Notes: generated from the sequence alone by a model not told the origin. A stretch of 64,000 nucleotides of DNA from Micromonospora sp. WMMD1082 (GCF_029626175.1 NZ_JARUBM010000002.1:6862501-6926500); one strand, 5' to 3'; counted from the first letter of the stretch, positions 17,186-25,617 are shown. Numbers and translations: made by a program.

Positions 17186-17217
17186 ACCGGCGCCGCCCGC
17201 AGTCGGGCGGCGCCGGT
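17186..17217 (+). terminator. Terminator of the universal stress protein operon
   Basis: A perfect 14-bp inverted repeat (17186-17199 with 17204-17217) closes on a 4-nt loop and is followed by TTGT. It begins nine bases after the stop codon of the second stress protein. The convergent FMN reductase gene ends at 17272. Confidence 0.85.
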
Positions 17218-17271
17218 TTGTCGGCGACGCTGGTCGCAGTCCGGGCGGCGCTGGTCGCAGTTCGGCTTGGG

Positions 17272-17895
17272 TCAGCCGTCCCGGCCGTGCAGCAGCTGCT
17301 CGAAGCTGGTGGTGAGCGCGAACGGGTCCGCCGGACCGGTCGACGGCGCGCGGCGGTGGACCTGCTCGGCCAGCTCCCGGCCGGCGCGGCCGATCCGCGC
17401 GCGCAGCGCACCGTCCGCGGTGCCGGCGGACCAGTCCTCCGGCGCGGCGAAGACCGCCGTCGGCACCGTCACCGCGCGCAGGTAGGTGAACATCGGACGG
17501 ACGGCGTGCTCCAGGGCCAGGGAGTGCCGGGCGGTGCCCCCGGTCGCCCCGATCAGCACCGGCCGGCCGCCCAGCGCGTCGGCGTCGATGAGGTCGAAGA
17601 ACGACTTGAACAACCCGTTGTACGAGGCGTTGAAGACCGGGGTGACCGCGATCAGCCCGTCGGCGCCGGTGACCTGGTCCAGCACCTGCCGCAGCGGCTC
17701 CGAGGGGAAACCGGTGAGCAGGTGGTTGACGATGTCGTGGGCGTGTTCGCGCAGTTCGACCGGGCGCAGCTCGACCTGCTCGCCGCGCCCGACCAGCGCG
17801 TCGCGGGTGGCCGCGGCGAGCTGGTCGGCGAGCAGCCGGGTCGACGAGGGCTGGCTGAGACCGGCCGAGACCACGGCGAGGGTACGGGAGGTCAT
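17272..17895 (-). CDS. NADPH-dependent FMN reductase partner of LLM oxidoreductase
   Basis: A 207-residue flavodoxin-like reductase that supplies reduced FMN. The N-terminus RTLAVVSAGLSQPSSTRLLA is the FMN phosphate loop, and TPVFNASYNGLFKSFFDLI (about 84-102) is the conserved strand-helix of the SsuE/MsuE group. It overlaps the upstream luciferase-like gene by ATGA, so the two-component pair is made together. From memory, this pairing corresponds to the actinobacterial CE1758/CE1759 duo; the physiological substrate is not known. Confidence 0.88.
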   Translation of the reverse strand: MTSRTLAVVSAGLSQPSSTRLLADQLAAATRDALVGRGEQVELRPVELREHAHDIVNHLLTGFPSEPLRQVLDQVTGADGLIAVTPVFNASYNGLFKSFFDLIDADALGGRPVLIGATGGTARHSLALEHAVRPMFTYLRAVTVPTAVFAAPEDWSAGTADGALRARIGRAGRELAEQVHRRAPSTGPADPFALTTSFEQLLHGRDG

Positions 17896-19031
17896 CGGGC
17901 GCCCTCCGGAGCCCGGCCGGTGACGTCGTCGACGGCGTGCACGGTGCTGTCCTTACTGCCGCCCGCCGAGGCCAGCAGGGTGGCGTGGGTCGGCGCGAGC
18001 GGCACGTGCGTCGGCCGCAGCGAGTCGAACTCCTTGCGCAGCACCGGCACGACCTCCTCGCCGAGAATGTCGAGCTGCTCCAGGACGGTCTTCAACGGAA
18101 GCCCCGCGTGGTCCATCAGGAACAGTTGCCGCTGGTAGTCACCGACGTAGTCGCGGAAGCCGAGCGTACGGTCGATGACCTGCTGCGGGCTGCCCACGGT
18201 CAGCGGGGTCTGCGCGGTGAACTCCTCCAGCGACGGGCCGTGCCCGTAGACCGGCGCGTTGTCGAAGTACGGGCGGAACTCGCGTACCGCGTCCTGGGAG
18301 TTCTTGCGCATGAACACCTGGCCGCCGAGGCCGACGATGGCCTGGTCGGCGGAGCCGTGGCCGTAGTGCGCGAAGCGCTGCCGGTAGAGCCCGACCATCC
18401 GCTTGGTGTGCTCGGCCGGCCAGAAGATGTGGTTGGCGAAGAACCCGTCGCCGTAGTACGCGGCCTGCTCGGCGATCTCCGGGCTGCGGATCGAGCCGTG
18501 CCAGACGAACGGCGGTACGCCGTCGAGCGGCCGGGGCGTCGAGGTGAACGACTGCAACGGGGTGCGGAACTTGCCCTGCCAGTCGACCACGTCCTCGCGC
18601 CAGAGCCGGCGCAGCAGGTCGTAGTTCTCGATGGCGAGCGGGATCCCGTTGCGGATGTCCTGGCCGAACCAGGGGTAGACCGGGCCGGTGTTGCCGCGGC
18701 CCATCATCAGGTCGACCCGGCCGTCGGCCAGGTGTTGCAGCATCGCGTAGTCCTCGGCGATCTTCACCGGGTCGTTGGTGGTGATCAGCGTGGTCGCGGT
18801 GGAGAGCAGCAGCCGCTCGGTGCGGGCCGCGATGTAGCCCATCATGGTGGTGGGCGAGGAGGGCACGAACGGCGGGTTGTGGTGCTCGCCGGTGGCGAAG
18901 ACGTCGAGGCCCATCTCCTCGGCCTTGAGCGCGATGGTCACCATCGCCTTGATCCGCTCGGCCTCGGTCGGCTCACGACCGTTGGTCGGGTCGACCGTCA
19001 CGTCGCCGACGGTGAAGACTCCGAACTGCAT
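17892..19031 (-). CDS. LLM-class flavin-dependent monooxygenase
   Basis: A 379-residue luciferase-like TIM-barrel flavoenzyme. Typical family features are AEEMGLDVFATGEHHNPPF (about 37-55), RVDLMMGRGNTGPVYPWFGQ and PPFVWHGSIRSPEIAEQAAY. It uses reduced FMN, supplied by the reductase encoded directly downstream. A palindrome at 19096 lies 65 bases upstream of the start and could be its operator. The oxidised substrate is unknown; length and C-terminus agree with the CE1758-type subgroup as I recall it. Confidence 0.9.
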   Translation of the reverse strand: MQFGVFTVGDVTVDPTNGREPTEAERIKAMVTIALKAEEMGLDVFATGEHHNPPFVPSSPTTMMGYIAARTERLLLSTATTLITTNDPVKIAEDYAMLQHLADGRVDLMMGRGNTGPVYPWFGQDIRNGIPLAIENYDLLRRLWREDVVDWQGKFRTPLQSFTSTPRPLDGVPPFVWHGSIRSPEIAEQAAYYGDGFFANHIFWPAEHTKRMVGLYRQRFAHYGHGSADQAIVGLGGQVFMRKNSQDAVREFRPYFDNAPVYGHGPSLEEFTAQTPLTVGSPQQVIDRTLGFRDYVGDYQRQLFLMDHAGLPLKTVLEQLDILGEEVVPVLRKEFDSLRPTHVPLAPTHATLLASAGGSKDSTVHAVDDVTGRAPEGAR

Positions 19032-19095
19032 GACCGCTCCTCATGTCGTCGTCCAGCCGGGGCGGAGGCGCCCGGTGCTGCTGCGGACAACATAT

Positions 19096-19107
19096 TTGAC
19101 GAGTCAA
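19096..19107. promoter_or_regulatory. Palindrome/operator upstream of LLM oxidoreductase gene
   Basis: TTGACGAGTCAA is a perfect dyad (5-bp arms, 2-bp centre) in a locally AT-rich stretch that contrasts with the GC-rich surroundings. It lies between the LLM gene start and the end of the glycosylase gene. Read on the minus strand, TTGACT could also serve as a -35 element. Confidence 0.5.
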
Positions 19108-19143
19108 CTATTCCGCGCGCCGGGCTCCCCCGCCACGCCCCCG

Positions 19144-19791
19144 CTATCCCTCTCCCGCGCCGCCCACCCGGCCGGGTGCGGCGGGTGCCGGGCGCCGTCG
19201 CGGCACGTGCCGGCGGTACGGGCTGACGGTCGGATCGCCGGTGAGCCAGAAGCGCCAGGGCACGTCGTGCGCGGCGGCCACGCCGACCCGCGGGCCGGCG
19301 GAGACGGCCGACGGCACGACCGGCCGGGTCGGCGGCGTCACCAGCAACGGCCCGCTGCCGTCGATCACGCTGGTGCCGTTCGCCGCCGCGGTGACACCCA
19401 GGGCCACCACCAGCCGGGCCGGCCCGCGCGCCAGGTCCCGGTCGGGCACCTCGCCGCGCCGCTGGCGGGCGAGATCCCACCCGTCCACCACCTCACCCGC
19501 GCGCAGCAGGACCGCCGCCGCCTCGCCCGCGCGGCCGCAGACGAGATTCAGACACCAGTGCACACCGAAGACGAAGTACGTGTACGCATGCCCCGCAGGC
19601 CCGAACATGACCTTCGTCCGGGGCGTCGGGCCGCGATGGGCGTGCGAGGCGGGATCCTCGCCGGTGCCGGCGTACGCCTCGACCTCGGTCAGCCGGATCC
19701 GGACCCCGTTGGCCGCCACCTCCCAGCCGAGCAGCGTCCGGGCGGTCTCGGCGACGTGTGCGGCGGGAGCGCGCAGCCAGGCATGGTCCAC
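19144..19791 (-). CDS. 3-methyladenine DNA glycosylase (AAG/MPG family)
   Basis: A 215-residue base-excision repair enzyme that removes alkylated purines. Family signatures are LLGWEVAANGVRIRLTEVEA with the catalytic Glu of the ETEAY-like motif (here TEVEAYAG), the following DPASHAHRGPTPR, and MFGPAGHAYTYFVFGVHWCL. GTG 19791 is preferred because the open frame upstream offers only a TTG at 19827. In Mycobacterium this gene also sits next to tyrS in the arginine-tyrS neighbourhood, so it is a backbone anchor. Confidence 0.9.
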   Translation of the reverse strand: MDHAWLRAPAAHVAETARTLLGWEVAANGVRIRLTEVEAYAGTGEDPASHAHRGPTPRTKVMFGPAGHAYTYFVFGVHWCLNLVCGRAGEAAAVLLRAGEVVDGWDLARQRRGEVPDRDLARGPARLVVALGVTAAANGTSVIDGSGPLLVTPPTRPVVPSAVSAGPRVGVAAAHDVPWRFWLTGDPTVSPYRRHVPRRRPAPAAPGRVGGAGEG

Positions 19792-20156
19792 GCGTCCAGG
19801 TAACCCGGCCCGGAGCCCGCCCGCCAACCCGCTCCCCCCGCTGACCCGACCGGGCTAGACCGGACGGGCTAGACCGAGCCGGACGGGCTGGGCCGAGCCG
19901 GACGGGCTGGGCTGGGGCCGCGACATGCGGCAAGTCGGGCCTTCCCGTCGGCGTGATGGCCCCGAGTTGCGGCAAGCCGTGACCGGCGTCCATGTGGATC
20001 AGCGGGTGGGCGTGGCGGAGTCTGCGGGTGGTTGCCAGAGCCAGCGAAGGGCGTCGGGCAGCAGGACACCGCCGTGTTGAACAGGTCAGCTACGTCTCGT
20101 CCGGCTTCCGTCACTGTCACCACGGCCGTAACTTGTTCCGGGTGACCTCGTTAAAG
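19792..20156 (+). other. Intergenic region with degenerate short repeats, no gene seen
   Basis: No convincing gene. Bases about 19840-19915 hold imperfect tandem copies of a roughly 19-bp unit containing CCGGACGGGCT. A TTA triplet at 20151 directly precedes the heptanucleotide array; read from GTG 20142 it is in frame with the array and with the downstream gene. Confidence 0.5.
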
Positions 20157-20492
20157 AGCCCGGAGCCCGGAGCCCGGAGCCCGGAGCCCGGAGCCCGGAG
20201 CCCGGAGCCCGGAGCCCGGAGCCCGGAGCCCGGAGCCCGGAGCCCGGAGCCCGGAGCCCGGAGCCCGGAGCCCGGAGCCCGGAGCCCGGAGCCCGGAGCC
20301 CGGAGCCCGGAGCCCGGAGCCCGGAGCCCGGAGCCCGGAGCCCGGAGCCCGGAGCCCGGAGCCCGGAGCCCGGAGCCCGGAGCCCGGAGCCCGGAGCCCG
20401 GAGCCCGGAGCCCGGAGCCCGGAGCCCGGAGCCCGGAGCCCGGAGCCCGGAGCCCGGAGCCCGGAGCCCGGAGCCCGGAGCCCGGAGCCCGG
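20157..20492 (+). repeat. 48 perfect tandem copies of a 7-bp unit
   Basis: The unit AGCCCGG is repeated 48 times without a mismatch (336 bp). No frame on either strand contains a stop. Plus-strand reading gives the heptapeptide SPEPGAR in every frame, because 7 is not a multiple of 3. The minus strand has GGG every seven bases, so G-quadruplex formation is possible. The array ends 12 bases before the best start codon of the glycosyltransferase-like gene. The perfect identity points to recent slippage or selection for copy number. Confidence 0.98.
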
Positions 20493-20504
20493 CTGACGGT
20501 TGTT

Positions 20505-22103
20505 GTGCGTCGTCGGTTGTTGGTGGTCGTTCGGACCGTGACGACGTTGGGTCGCTTGCGGGATGTGTTGTCGCTGACGGCCGGCGATCGGCGTATTCAG
20601 ACGTACTTCACCTGTGATGTTCGGTCCCGGTCGGTGCTGGCGGCCGGGGTGGACGAGGCGTTGGCGGAGTTGGGTGCGCCGGTCCTGCCATGGCGTGATG
20701 CGGTGGGTTCGAGGTTTGATCTGGCGCTTGCGGCGAGTGAGAACGATCGGCTGGCGGATCTCGATGCGCCGGTGCTGCTGGTGCCGCACGGTGCGGGGCA
20801 TCAGAAGTTCTACCCGGGCACGGCGGTGGTGTCGGGCCTGAACCCGGAGCGGCTGGTAGTGGGTGGTCGGGTGGTGCCGGCCGCGATCGGCCTGCCGCAT
20901 GCTGCGCACCTGGATCGTCTGGCGCAGGCGTGTCCACCAGCGGCGTCGCGTGGGGTGGTGGTGGGTGATCCGGCGCTCGCGCGGATGCGCGGCTCACGGT
21001 TTCGGGCCGGGCAGCTACGGGCGGCGTTTGGCGCGCGGGACAAGCGGCTGGTCGTGGTCGCGTCGACATTCGGACCGGAATCGGCGTTGGGTCGGGTGCC
21101 GGACCTGCCGGAGCGTCTGGTGGGCGGGTTGCCGGTGGATGAGTACCAGGTGGTCGTGGTGCTGCATCCCGGTGTGTGGGCAGCGCACGGCACGTGGCAG
21201 GTGAGGTCCTGGTTGGGGCAGGCCACGGCGTACGGCGTGCAGGTGGTCACGCCGTACGAGGGGTGGCAGGCCGCGTTGTTGGCGGCGTCGATAGTGGTTT
21301 CTGACCATGGTTCTCTGGCGTTGTACGCGGCGGCGTTGGACACGCCGGTGGTGCTGGTGGGTCGGGGCAGCGCGGTGACGGTTCCGGGGTCCGCGGCGGC
21401 GCTGCTCGCCAAAACCGCGCCGGTCTGGGATGTCGATCAACAACCACGGGACCAGATCGATACGGTGCTCGATCAGCATCGGTCGGGCGTACACGGCCAG
21501 GTCATGGACCTGCTGGCGGAGCCGGATCCGCACGGTGAGGACTGCGCGCGTCGGCTGCGGCGAGTCGTGTACGGGCTGCTGCGGCTGGAGCAACCAACGA
21601 CCGGGGCAACGTTCGGCCCGGTCGTCCCGCCTGCCGTGTCGATGCCGGCGATACCGGCAACGGTGGTCGGCGCGGCTGTTCAGCGCGATGGGGTGCGGAT
21701 CGAGCGGTATGCCGACCTTGGTCACGGTGAACCACGCGGCGGGCTGGAGCATCGACATCTGGTCGCCGACCTGCGTACCGCCAGCCTGGCGCAGCTCTGC
21801 GCGGCCAGTGTCGTGGTCGTCGACGAGCGTGCGGCGTGGTCGACGAAGGGCTGGCCGACACGGGCCGCCGATGAGGTGGCGCGGTGGCCGCAGGCGCGCG
21901 TCCTGGCCACTGTCGTGGACGAGATGTCATGCGCCATCTGGGCCGGCGGACAGGTGACTCTCCTGCGCGCCGACGAGCCGCTTGATCCGATCGTGCTCGC
22001 GTCGCTGGCGTACGTCCGTCTCACCACACTCGACCGGATCCCGGCCGAGGACAGAGTTCATCTCGGCCGGCGCGTTATCCGGGTGGCGGCGGTAGCACGT
22101 TGA
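20505..22103 (+). CDS. Glycosyltransferase (GT-B)-like protein of unknown role
   Basis: A protein of about 532 residues with a fold pattern reminiscent of CDP-glycerol glycerophosphotransferases. It starts with a strand-helix (LLVVVRTVTTLGRLRDVL), has LLVPHGAGHQKF near residue 95, and a C-terminal nucleotide-site-like region VVSDHGSLALYAAALDTPVV near residue 264. Relatives are, as I recall, sometimes misnamed translation initiation factor 2 in actinobacteria. The start is uncertain: GTG 20505, 20523 or 20538 after the repeat, or GTG 20142 before it, which would make the 7-bp array encode 16 heptapeptides. No good ribosome-binding site is visible. GC content is slightly lower than in neighbouring genes. 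The 3-prime end overlaps the convergent STAND gene by 29 bases. Confidence 0.6.
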   Translation: MRRRLLVVVRTVTTLGRLRDVLSLTAGDRRIQTYFTCDVRSRSVLAAGVDEALAELGAPVLPWRDAVGSRFDLALAASENDRLADLDAPVLLVPHGAGHQKFYPGTAVVSGLNPERLVVGGRVVPAAIGLPHAAHLDRLAQACPPAASRGVVVGDPALARMRGSRFRAGQLRAAFGARDKRLVVVASTFGPESALGRVPDLPERLVGGLPVDEYQVVVVLHPGVWAAHGTWQVRSWLGQATAYGVQVVTPYEGWQAALLAASIVVSDHGSLALYAAALDTPVVLVGRGSAVTVPGSAAALLAKTAPVWDVDQQPRDQIDTVLDQHRSGVHGQVMDLLAEPDPHGEDCARRLRRVVYGLLRLEQPTTGATFGPVVPPAVSMPAIPATVVGAAVQRDGVRIERYADLGHGEPRGGLEHRHLVADLRTASLAQLCAASVVVVDERAAWSTKGWPTRAADEVARWPQARVLATVVDEMSCAIWAGGQVTLLRADEPLDPIVLASLAYVRLTTLDRIPAEDRVHLGRRVIRVAAVAR

Positions 22104-24231
22104 GTTTGCCCAGGTAGCGGTCGAAGCGTGGATCGCCGGCGTTCCAGTAGCCCTGGGCAATCCAGCCCCAGCGGGCGCGGGCCGCCTCGGGATCACCGCT
22201 GCGCCAGGCCAGCTCGGCTTCGATGTCGGCCAACTCGACCTCGTACTGCGTCGCCGTGGCCTCGGCCACCCTCTGGCGGGCCAGTCCGATCTCGGCGTGC
22301 GCTCGCGCCAGATCGCCGAGCGCGAGGTGGGCACGGGCGGCCACGGTGTGCGTACGACCGGCATTGCGCACGTCGTCGGTCAACGTGAACGCCACGGTCA
22401 GCAGCGGCAGGGCCTCCTGCGGCCGGCCGAGGTGCACGAGCACGTTGGCGAGCATCCGATGGTGGATACCGGCGGACCTGTGCAGTTGGTGCCGCTCATC
22501 GATGGCGAGGCAGAGACGGAACGCCTGCTCCGCGGCACCGTAGTCACCCCGGGCCTCGGCCAGCCGGCCCCGGAACTCGGTGACCGACGAACGCAGGTGC
22601 GCGTCGTCGGAGGCAGCCAGCAGGCGCTCCGCGTCGGTCAGGGCGTTCTCCGCCCGGTCGAGCAGATGCAGTTGGGTGAACAGGCGTGCCTGTGCCGCGT
22701 GAATGCGCGCCTCCAGCACTTGGTTACCGAGCGCCTGTGCGGCCCGTACGCCCCACTCGTTCGCACCGGCGATGCGCCAGTGGTGGCCTCGGCTGGTGAG
22801 CAGCGGCTCCAGGGCTCCGCACAACTGCGTCACCTCCACGAACCGGCCGGCGTGGACGGCACGCGGGATGACCGCGACGATCGCCGGCAGCTCGGTCTCC
22901 AACCAGTCCAGCGGCGCCGGCCACGACGGGTTCCACACCAGGCCGGACGGAACCTGGTAGCGGCGCAGCCGCTGACCCCCCGCCTTCAGGTCCGCCGCGA
23001 CGGCGCGGTCCCGGTAGAACGTGAGCAGTCGGTCGAACGGCGTATCAGCGTCGACCGGGCGGCCGGAGCGCATCCGCAACGCGTGGTCACGGATCAGCCC
23101 CGGCAGCCGTAGCCGGCCCCTCGCATCGGCCGCTACCAACCCGGCGTCGATCAGACGGTCGACACCGTGCCCGACCGTCGAGGCCGCCGCCTCGTGGCTG
23201 AAGTCCCGCACCGGCTGCGCGGCCAGGACGATCAGGTCGTCGACGGTGGCGTCGGGCAGTTCCCGCATCGTCTGCGTCAGGCACCGCAGGATCAACTCAC
23301 CCGGGTCGTCGCTGGTGGCCAGCTCGTCCCGAACCGCCGCGACCGCCCCCGGCGCCCCGCGCCGCCGGGACAACCGCACCGCGACCTGCTCGATGGCGAA
23401 CGGGATCCGATCGCACAACTCCAGCAGTTCCCGCGCGGCCGTCGGCTCGGCCGCCAGCATCCCCGGGCAGCGGTGCTCCAGCATCGCCCACGCGCCCTGC
23501 TCATCCAACCCGTGCAGGATCACCGGCGCAGCCGGCCCCCGAGCGCCCGGCGCAGCCGGCCCCCAGGCGCGCAGGTCATCGGTCAACTGTCGCGCGGTCA
23601 CCAACACCAGGCTCGCCGGCCACGGCTGCACCAGCGCCGACAGCTCCGCCGCACCAAGCACATTGTCCAGTACGAGGATGCACCGCCGGCGCCACAGCGC
23701 GCGGAGGTACTGCTCCGCCATCATTGCCGGCGACACCTCAGCGACCGGCACGCCGAACTGGCGCAGCACCGCTGCCTGCACCTCGCCGACCTGCAACGCC
23801 TCGCCCACCCGGAAAACATCCAGGTCGACATACGCCCGCCCGCCTGGAAACCCCTCCGCTGCCTCCTGGCTGACCTGGAGCACCAGCGCGGTCTTCCCCG
23901 CCCCGTGCACCCCCGCCACCAGATGTGCACCCGGCTCCGCCAGCTCCGCCCGCGCCGTATCCCGATCGTGGAACACCGTCGGCGGTAGTACGCCGCTCTC
24001 GGTCACGGCGCCCGCCACCGCCGCCAGCGCCACGCTGACCTCGGCAGCGAACTGGGGATCCCGCTCACCCGCCGCCAGAATCGCGTCCCGCAACTTCTTC
24101 GGATCGTCCGGCAACGCGCCGAGCCGACGCAGCAGGGCCCGCATCACCTCGCCCGCACCGGCCACCACGACACCACCGACGCCTGCCGTGACGGTCTTCG
24201 CCGCCTCCGCCGCCACGACATCCCAGCTCAC
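22075..24231 (-). CDS. STAND NTPase with NB-ARC-like and TPR domains
   Basis: A 718-residue signal-transduction ATPase. The N-terminal 75 residues form a small module with a Gly/Val-rich hydrophobic stretch (TAGVGGVVVAGAGEVM) and no DNA-binding motif. The NTPase core has Walker A GVHGAGKTA (about 107-115), Walker B CILVLDNV (about 190) and a winged-helix-like region; residues from about 420 onward are helical TPR-type repeats (DRAENALTDAERLLAASDD, GDYGAAEQAFRLCLAIDERH). GTG 24231 has AAGGGGG at good spacing. STAND proteins oligomerise on sensing a ligand and act in regulation, cell death or phage defence. Pairing with the convergent gene is suggestive only. Confidence 0.85.
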   Translation of the reverse strand: MSWDVVAAEAAKTVTAGVGGVVVAGAGEVMRALLRRLGALPDDPKKLRDAILAAGERDPQFAAEVSVALAAVAGAVTESGVLPPTVFHDRDTARAELAEPGAHLVAGVHGAGKTALVLQVSQEAAEGFPGGRAYVDLDVFRVGEALQVGEVQAAVLRQFGVPVAEVSPAMMAEQYLRALWRRRCILVLDNVLGAAELSALVQPWPASLVLVTARQLTDDLRAWGPAAPGARGPAAPVILHGLDEQGAWAMLEHRCPGMLAAEPTAARELLELCDRIPFAIEQVAVRLSRRRGAPGAVAAVRDELATSDDPGELILRCLTQTMRELPDATVDDLIVLAAQPVRDFSHEAAASTVGHGVDRLIDAGLVAADARGRLRLPGLIRDHALRMRSGRPVDADTPFDRLLTFYRDRAVAADLKAGGQRLRRYQVPSGLVWNPSWPAPLDWLETELPAIVAVIPRAVHAGRFVEVTQLCGALEPLLTSRGHHWRIAGANEWGVRAAQALGNQVLEARIHAAQARLFTQLHLLDRAENALTDAERLLAASDDAHLRSSVTEFRGRLAEARGDYGAAEQAFRLCLAIDERHQLHRSAGIHHRMLANVLVHLGRPQEALPLLTVAFTLTDDVRNAGRTHTVAARAHLALGDLARAHAEIGLARQRVAEATATQYEVELADIEAELAWRSGDPEAARARWGWIAQGYWNAGDPRFDRYLGKLNVLPPPPG

Positions 24232-24646
24232 CGCCAGACCCCCTTGCGCTGTCAGTCACCCCAACCTGACACACCGCAAGGACTATAGCGATCACCAACG
24301 ATGCAATTCCAGAAGCGCACAGCCCTCCATCTCGTTGCCCGACGATCCAGGCGCCCGACGCATCGTCAACCTCCCCTGTGGTCCACCGGACCGCAGGGCG
24401 GAGACGATCGCCCGAGAGTAGATTCAAGATCGTGCTCGCTCCCGGATGGAGCACGATCATGGAGGTGCGTCACGGGCCAGCGCTTCTGCTGTGATCCGTC
24501 CACGCTCTCAGCTCGACAGCGCCGGCACCCCACCGGATCGTCCCCGCGCCGCACCGGCTTGGAGCCGGCCACGAGGCGATGCGGGACCTGTACCACCTCA
24601 ACAATCCGCACGGTAGGCGGCGTTTACTCCTGCCGAGGGGGTGGCG
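24232..24646. other. Intergenic stretch without a recognised gene
   Basis: About 415 bases upstream of the STAND gene. I found no tRNA, no coding frame with believable residues and no strong hairpin. It should hold the STAND promoter. Base composition is less GC-rich than the neighbourhood. Confidence 0.4.
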
Positions 24647-24829
24647 ATGGCCGAGACGTTCCACGAGTTCGTGGTGCACCGTTCGCCGGCGCTGTCCCGG
24701 ACCGCCTATCTGCTCACCGGTGACCACCAGTTGGCGTTGGCCGCACCCGGGTGGCCGACCCACCGCGCGTCTTCGGCGGCCGGTTCTGGATGTGGAGCGT
24801 CCTCATCGTGGTGGCCCTGGGCGCGGTGA
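24647..24829 (+). pseudogene. Remnant of a SigE-type sigma factor N-terminus
   Basis: ATG 24647 follows GAGGGG at good spacing. The first 27 residues (FHEFVVHRSPALSRTAYLLT within them) match the start of actinobacterial SigE-like ECF sigma factors, region 2.1. Homology stops after about residue 30; the rest is unrelated and there is no region 2.4 or 4. It is probably a truncated gene. The deletion joins directly to a short membrane frame. Confidence 0.5.
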
Positions 24830-24900
24830 CCGCGTACCGGTGCCGGGAGCAACTCGCGCTCTGGTGGGAAAGGCGCCGGAACTTGACCTTGTCACTGTGA
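24751..24900 (+). CDS. Possible 49-residue single-pass membrane peptide
   Basis: From GTG 24751 the frame encodes one hydrophobic helix (MWSVLIVVALGAVTAYRCRE from the internal ATG 24790) followed by a basic tail, ending at 24900 inside the MerR-type operator. It has no ribosome-binding site and overlaps the sigma-factor remnant, so it may be the surviving end of another gene. Confidence 0.3.
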   Translation: MADPPRVFGGRFWMWSVLIVVALGAVTAYRCREQLALWWERRRNLTLSL

Positions 24901-24913
24901 CAAGGTCTTCACT
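24883..24913 (+). promoter_or_regulatory. MerR-type promoter with a 23-bp perfect operator
   Basis: GACCTTGTCAC (24885-24895) and GTGACAAGGTC (24897-24907) form a perfect dyad around one T. TTGACC (24883-24888) and TTCACT (24908-24913) flank it as -35 and -10 with a 19-bp spacer, the extended spacing typical of MerR-controlled promoters. Predicted transcription start is near 24920, only about five bases before the GTG of the HEAT protein. The regulator is probably the MerR-HEAT protein encoded two genes down. Confidence 0.75.
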
Positions 24914-24924
24914 GGCTGTCGGAG

Positions 24925-25617
24925 GTGGTTCCCATCAACTCGGCAGGCAGGCACCCACCGGACGCGCGGCTGGTCGACGCGTTGGCCGCGGGGAGCGCGT
25001 CGACGCGGCTGCACGCGGCCCTGGCCATCGGCACGCACCCGGATCCCGGTGTGGTCGATGTGCTCGTGGCGCGGTGCGCGGTCGAGCCGGACTTCTTCGT
25101 GCGCGACATGCTCACCTGGGCGCTGACCCGCCTCCCGGCGGAGATCACGGTTCCGAGGCTGCGGGCGGAGCTTCGTTCCGGGCGTGCCCAGGCGCGTAGC
25201 CAGGCGCTGCATACCCTGTCCAAGATCGGGGACAGGAGCGCGTGGCCCGCGATCACGCGATCGTTGCTGCACGACGCCGACGACGAGGTCGCGCGGAGCG
25301 CGTGGCGCGCCGCCGTCGTCCTCGTACCCGATGGGGAGGAGGAAGCCCTGGCCACGGCGCTGGCCGCGCAGCTCGGCCGCGGTGACCGGGAGGTACGGCT
25401 CAGCCTGAGCCGCGCCCTCGTCGCGCTCGGCGACGTGGTCGAGCCGGTCCTGCAAGCGGCGATGGCAGGTCAGGACCCGGCGGTACGGGCGCACGCGCGC
25501 GCCACGGAGCGGCTGCTGCGCGACCCGGATGCCAGCTTCGACCTCGCCGTCGACGAGGCGAGGCGGGTCGTCGCGCTCGGTCCGGACGGGAGGGGACAGC
25601 TGGATGCTGATCGGTGA
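24925..25617 (+). CDS. HEAT-repeat protein
   Basis: A 230-residue soluble all-helical protein built of about five HEAT-like repeats, e.g. ASTRLHAALAIGTHPDPGVV, ARSQALHTLSKIGDRSAWPA and VRLSLSRALVALGDVVEPVL. No catalytic motif is seen. GTG 24925 overlaps GGAGG at 24921-24925 and is only a few bases from the predicted transcription start, so it is probably translated as a near-leaderless message. It overlaps the MerR-HEAT gene by 14 bases, and both share repeat style, so they may interact or have arisen by duplication. Confidence 0.75.
   Translation: MVPINSAGRHPPDARLVDALAAGSASTRLHAALAIGTHPDPGVVDVLVARCAVEPDFFVRDMLTWALTRLPAEITVPRLRAELRSGRAQARSQALHTLSKIGDRSAWPAITRSLLHDADDEVARSAWRAAVVLVPDGEEEALATALAAQLGRGDREVRLSLSRALVALGDVVEPVLQAAMAGQDPAVRAHARATERLLRDPDASFDLAVDEARRVVALGPDGRGQLDADR

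Noticed and set aside
20157..20492. CRISPR array
   Set aside because: Seven-base units without spacers; a simple tandem repeat, not repeat-spacer structure.
20142..20504. Certain coding of the heptapeptide repeat as an N-terminal domain
   Set aside because: Possible by frame, but there is no ribosome-binding site at GTG 20142 and the conserved fold begins after the array, so it is kept only as an alternative.
24500..24640. tRNA gene or integration site
   Set aside because: No cloverleaf with acceptor, anticodon and T-loop could be drawn on either strand.
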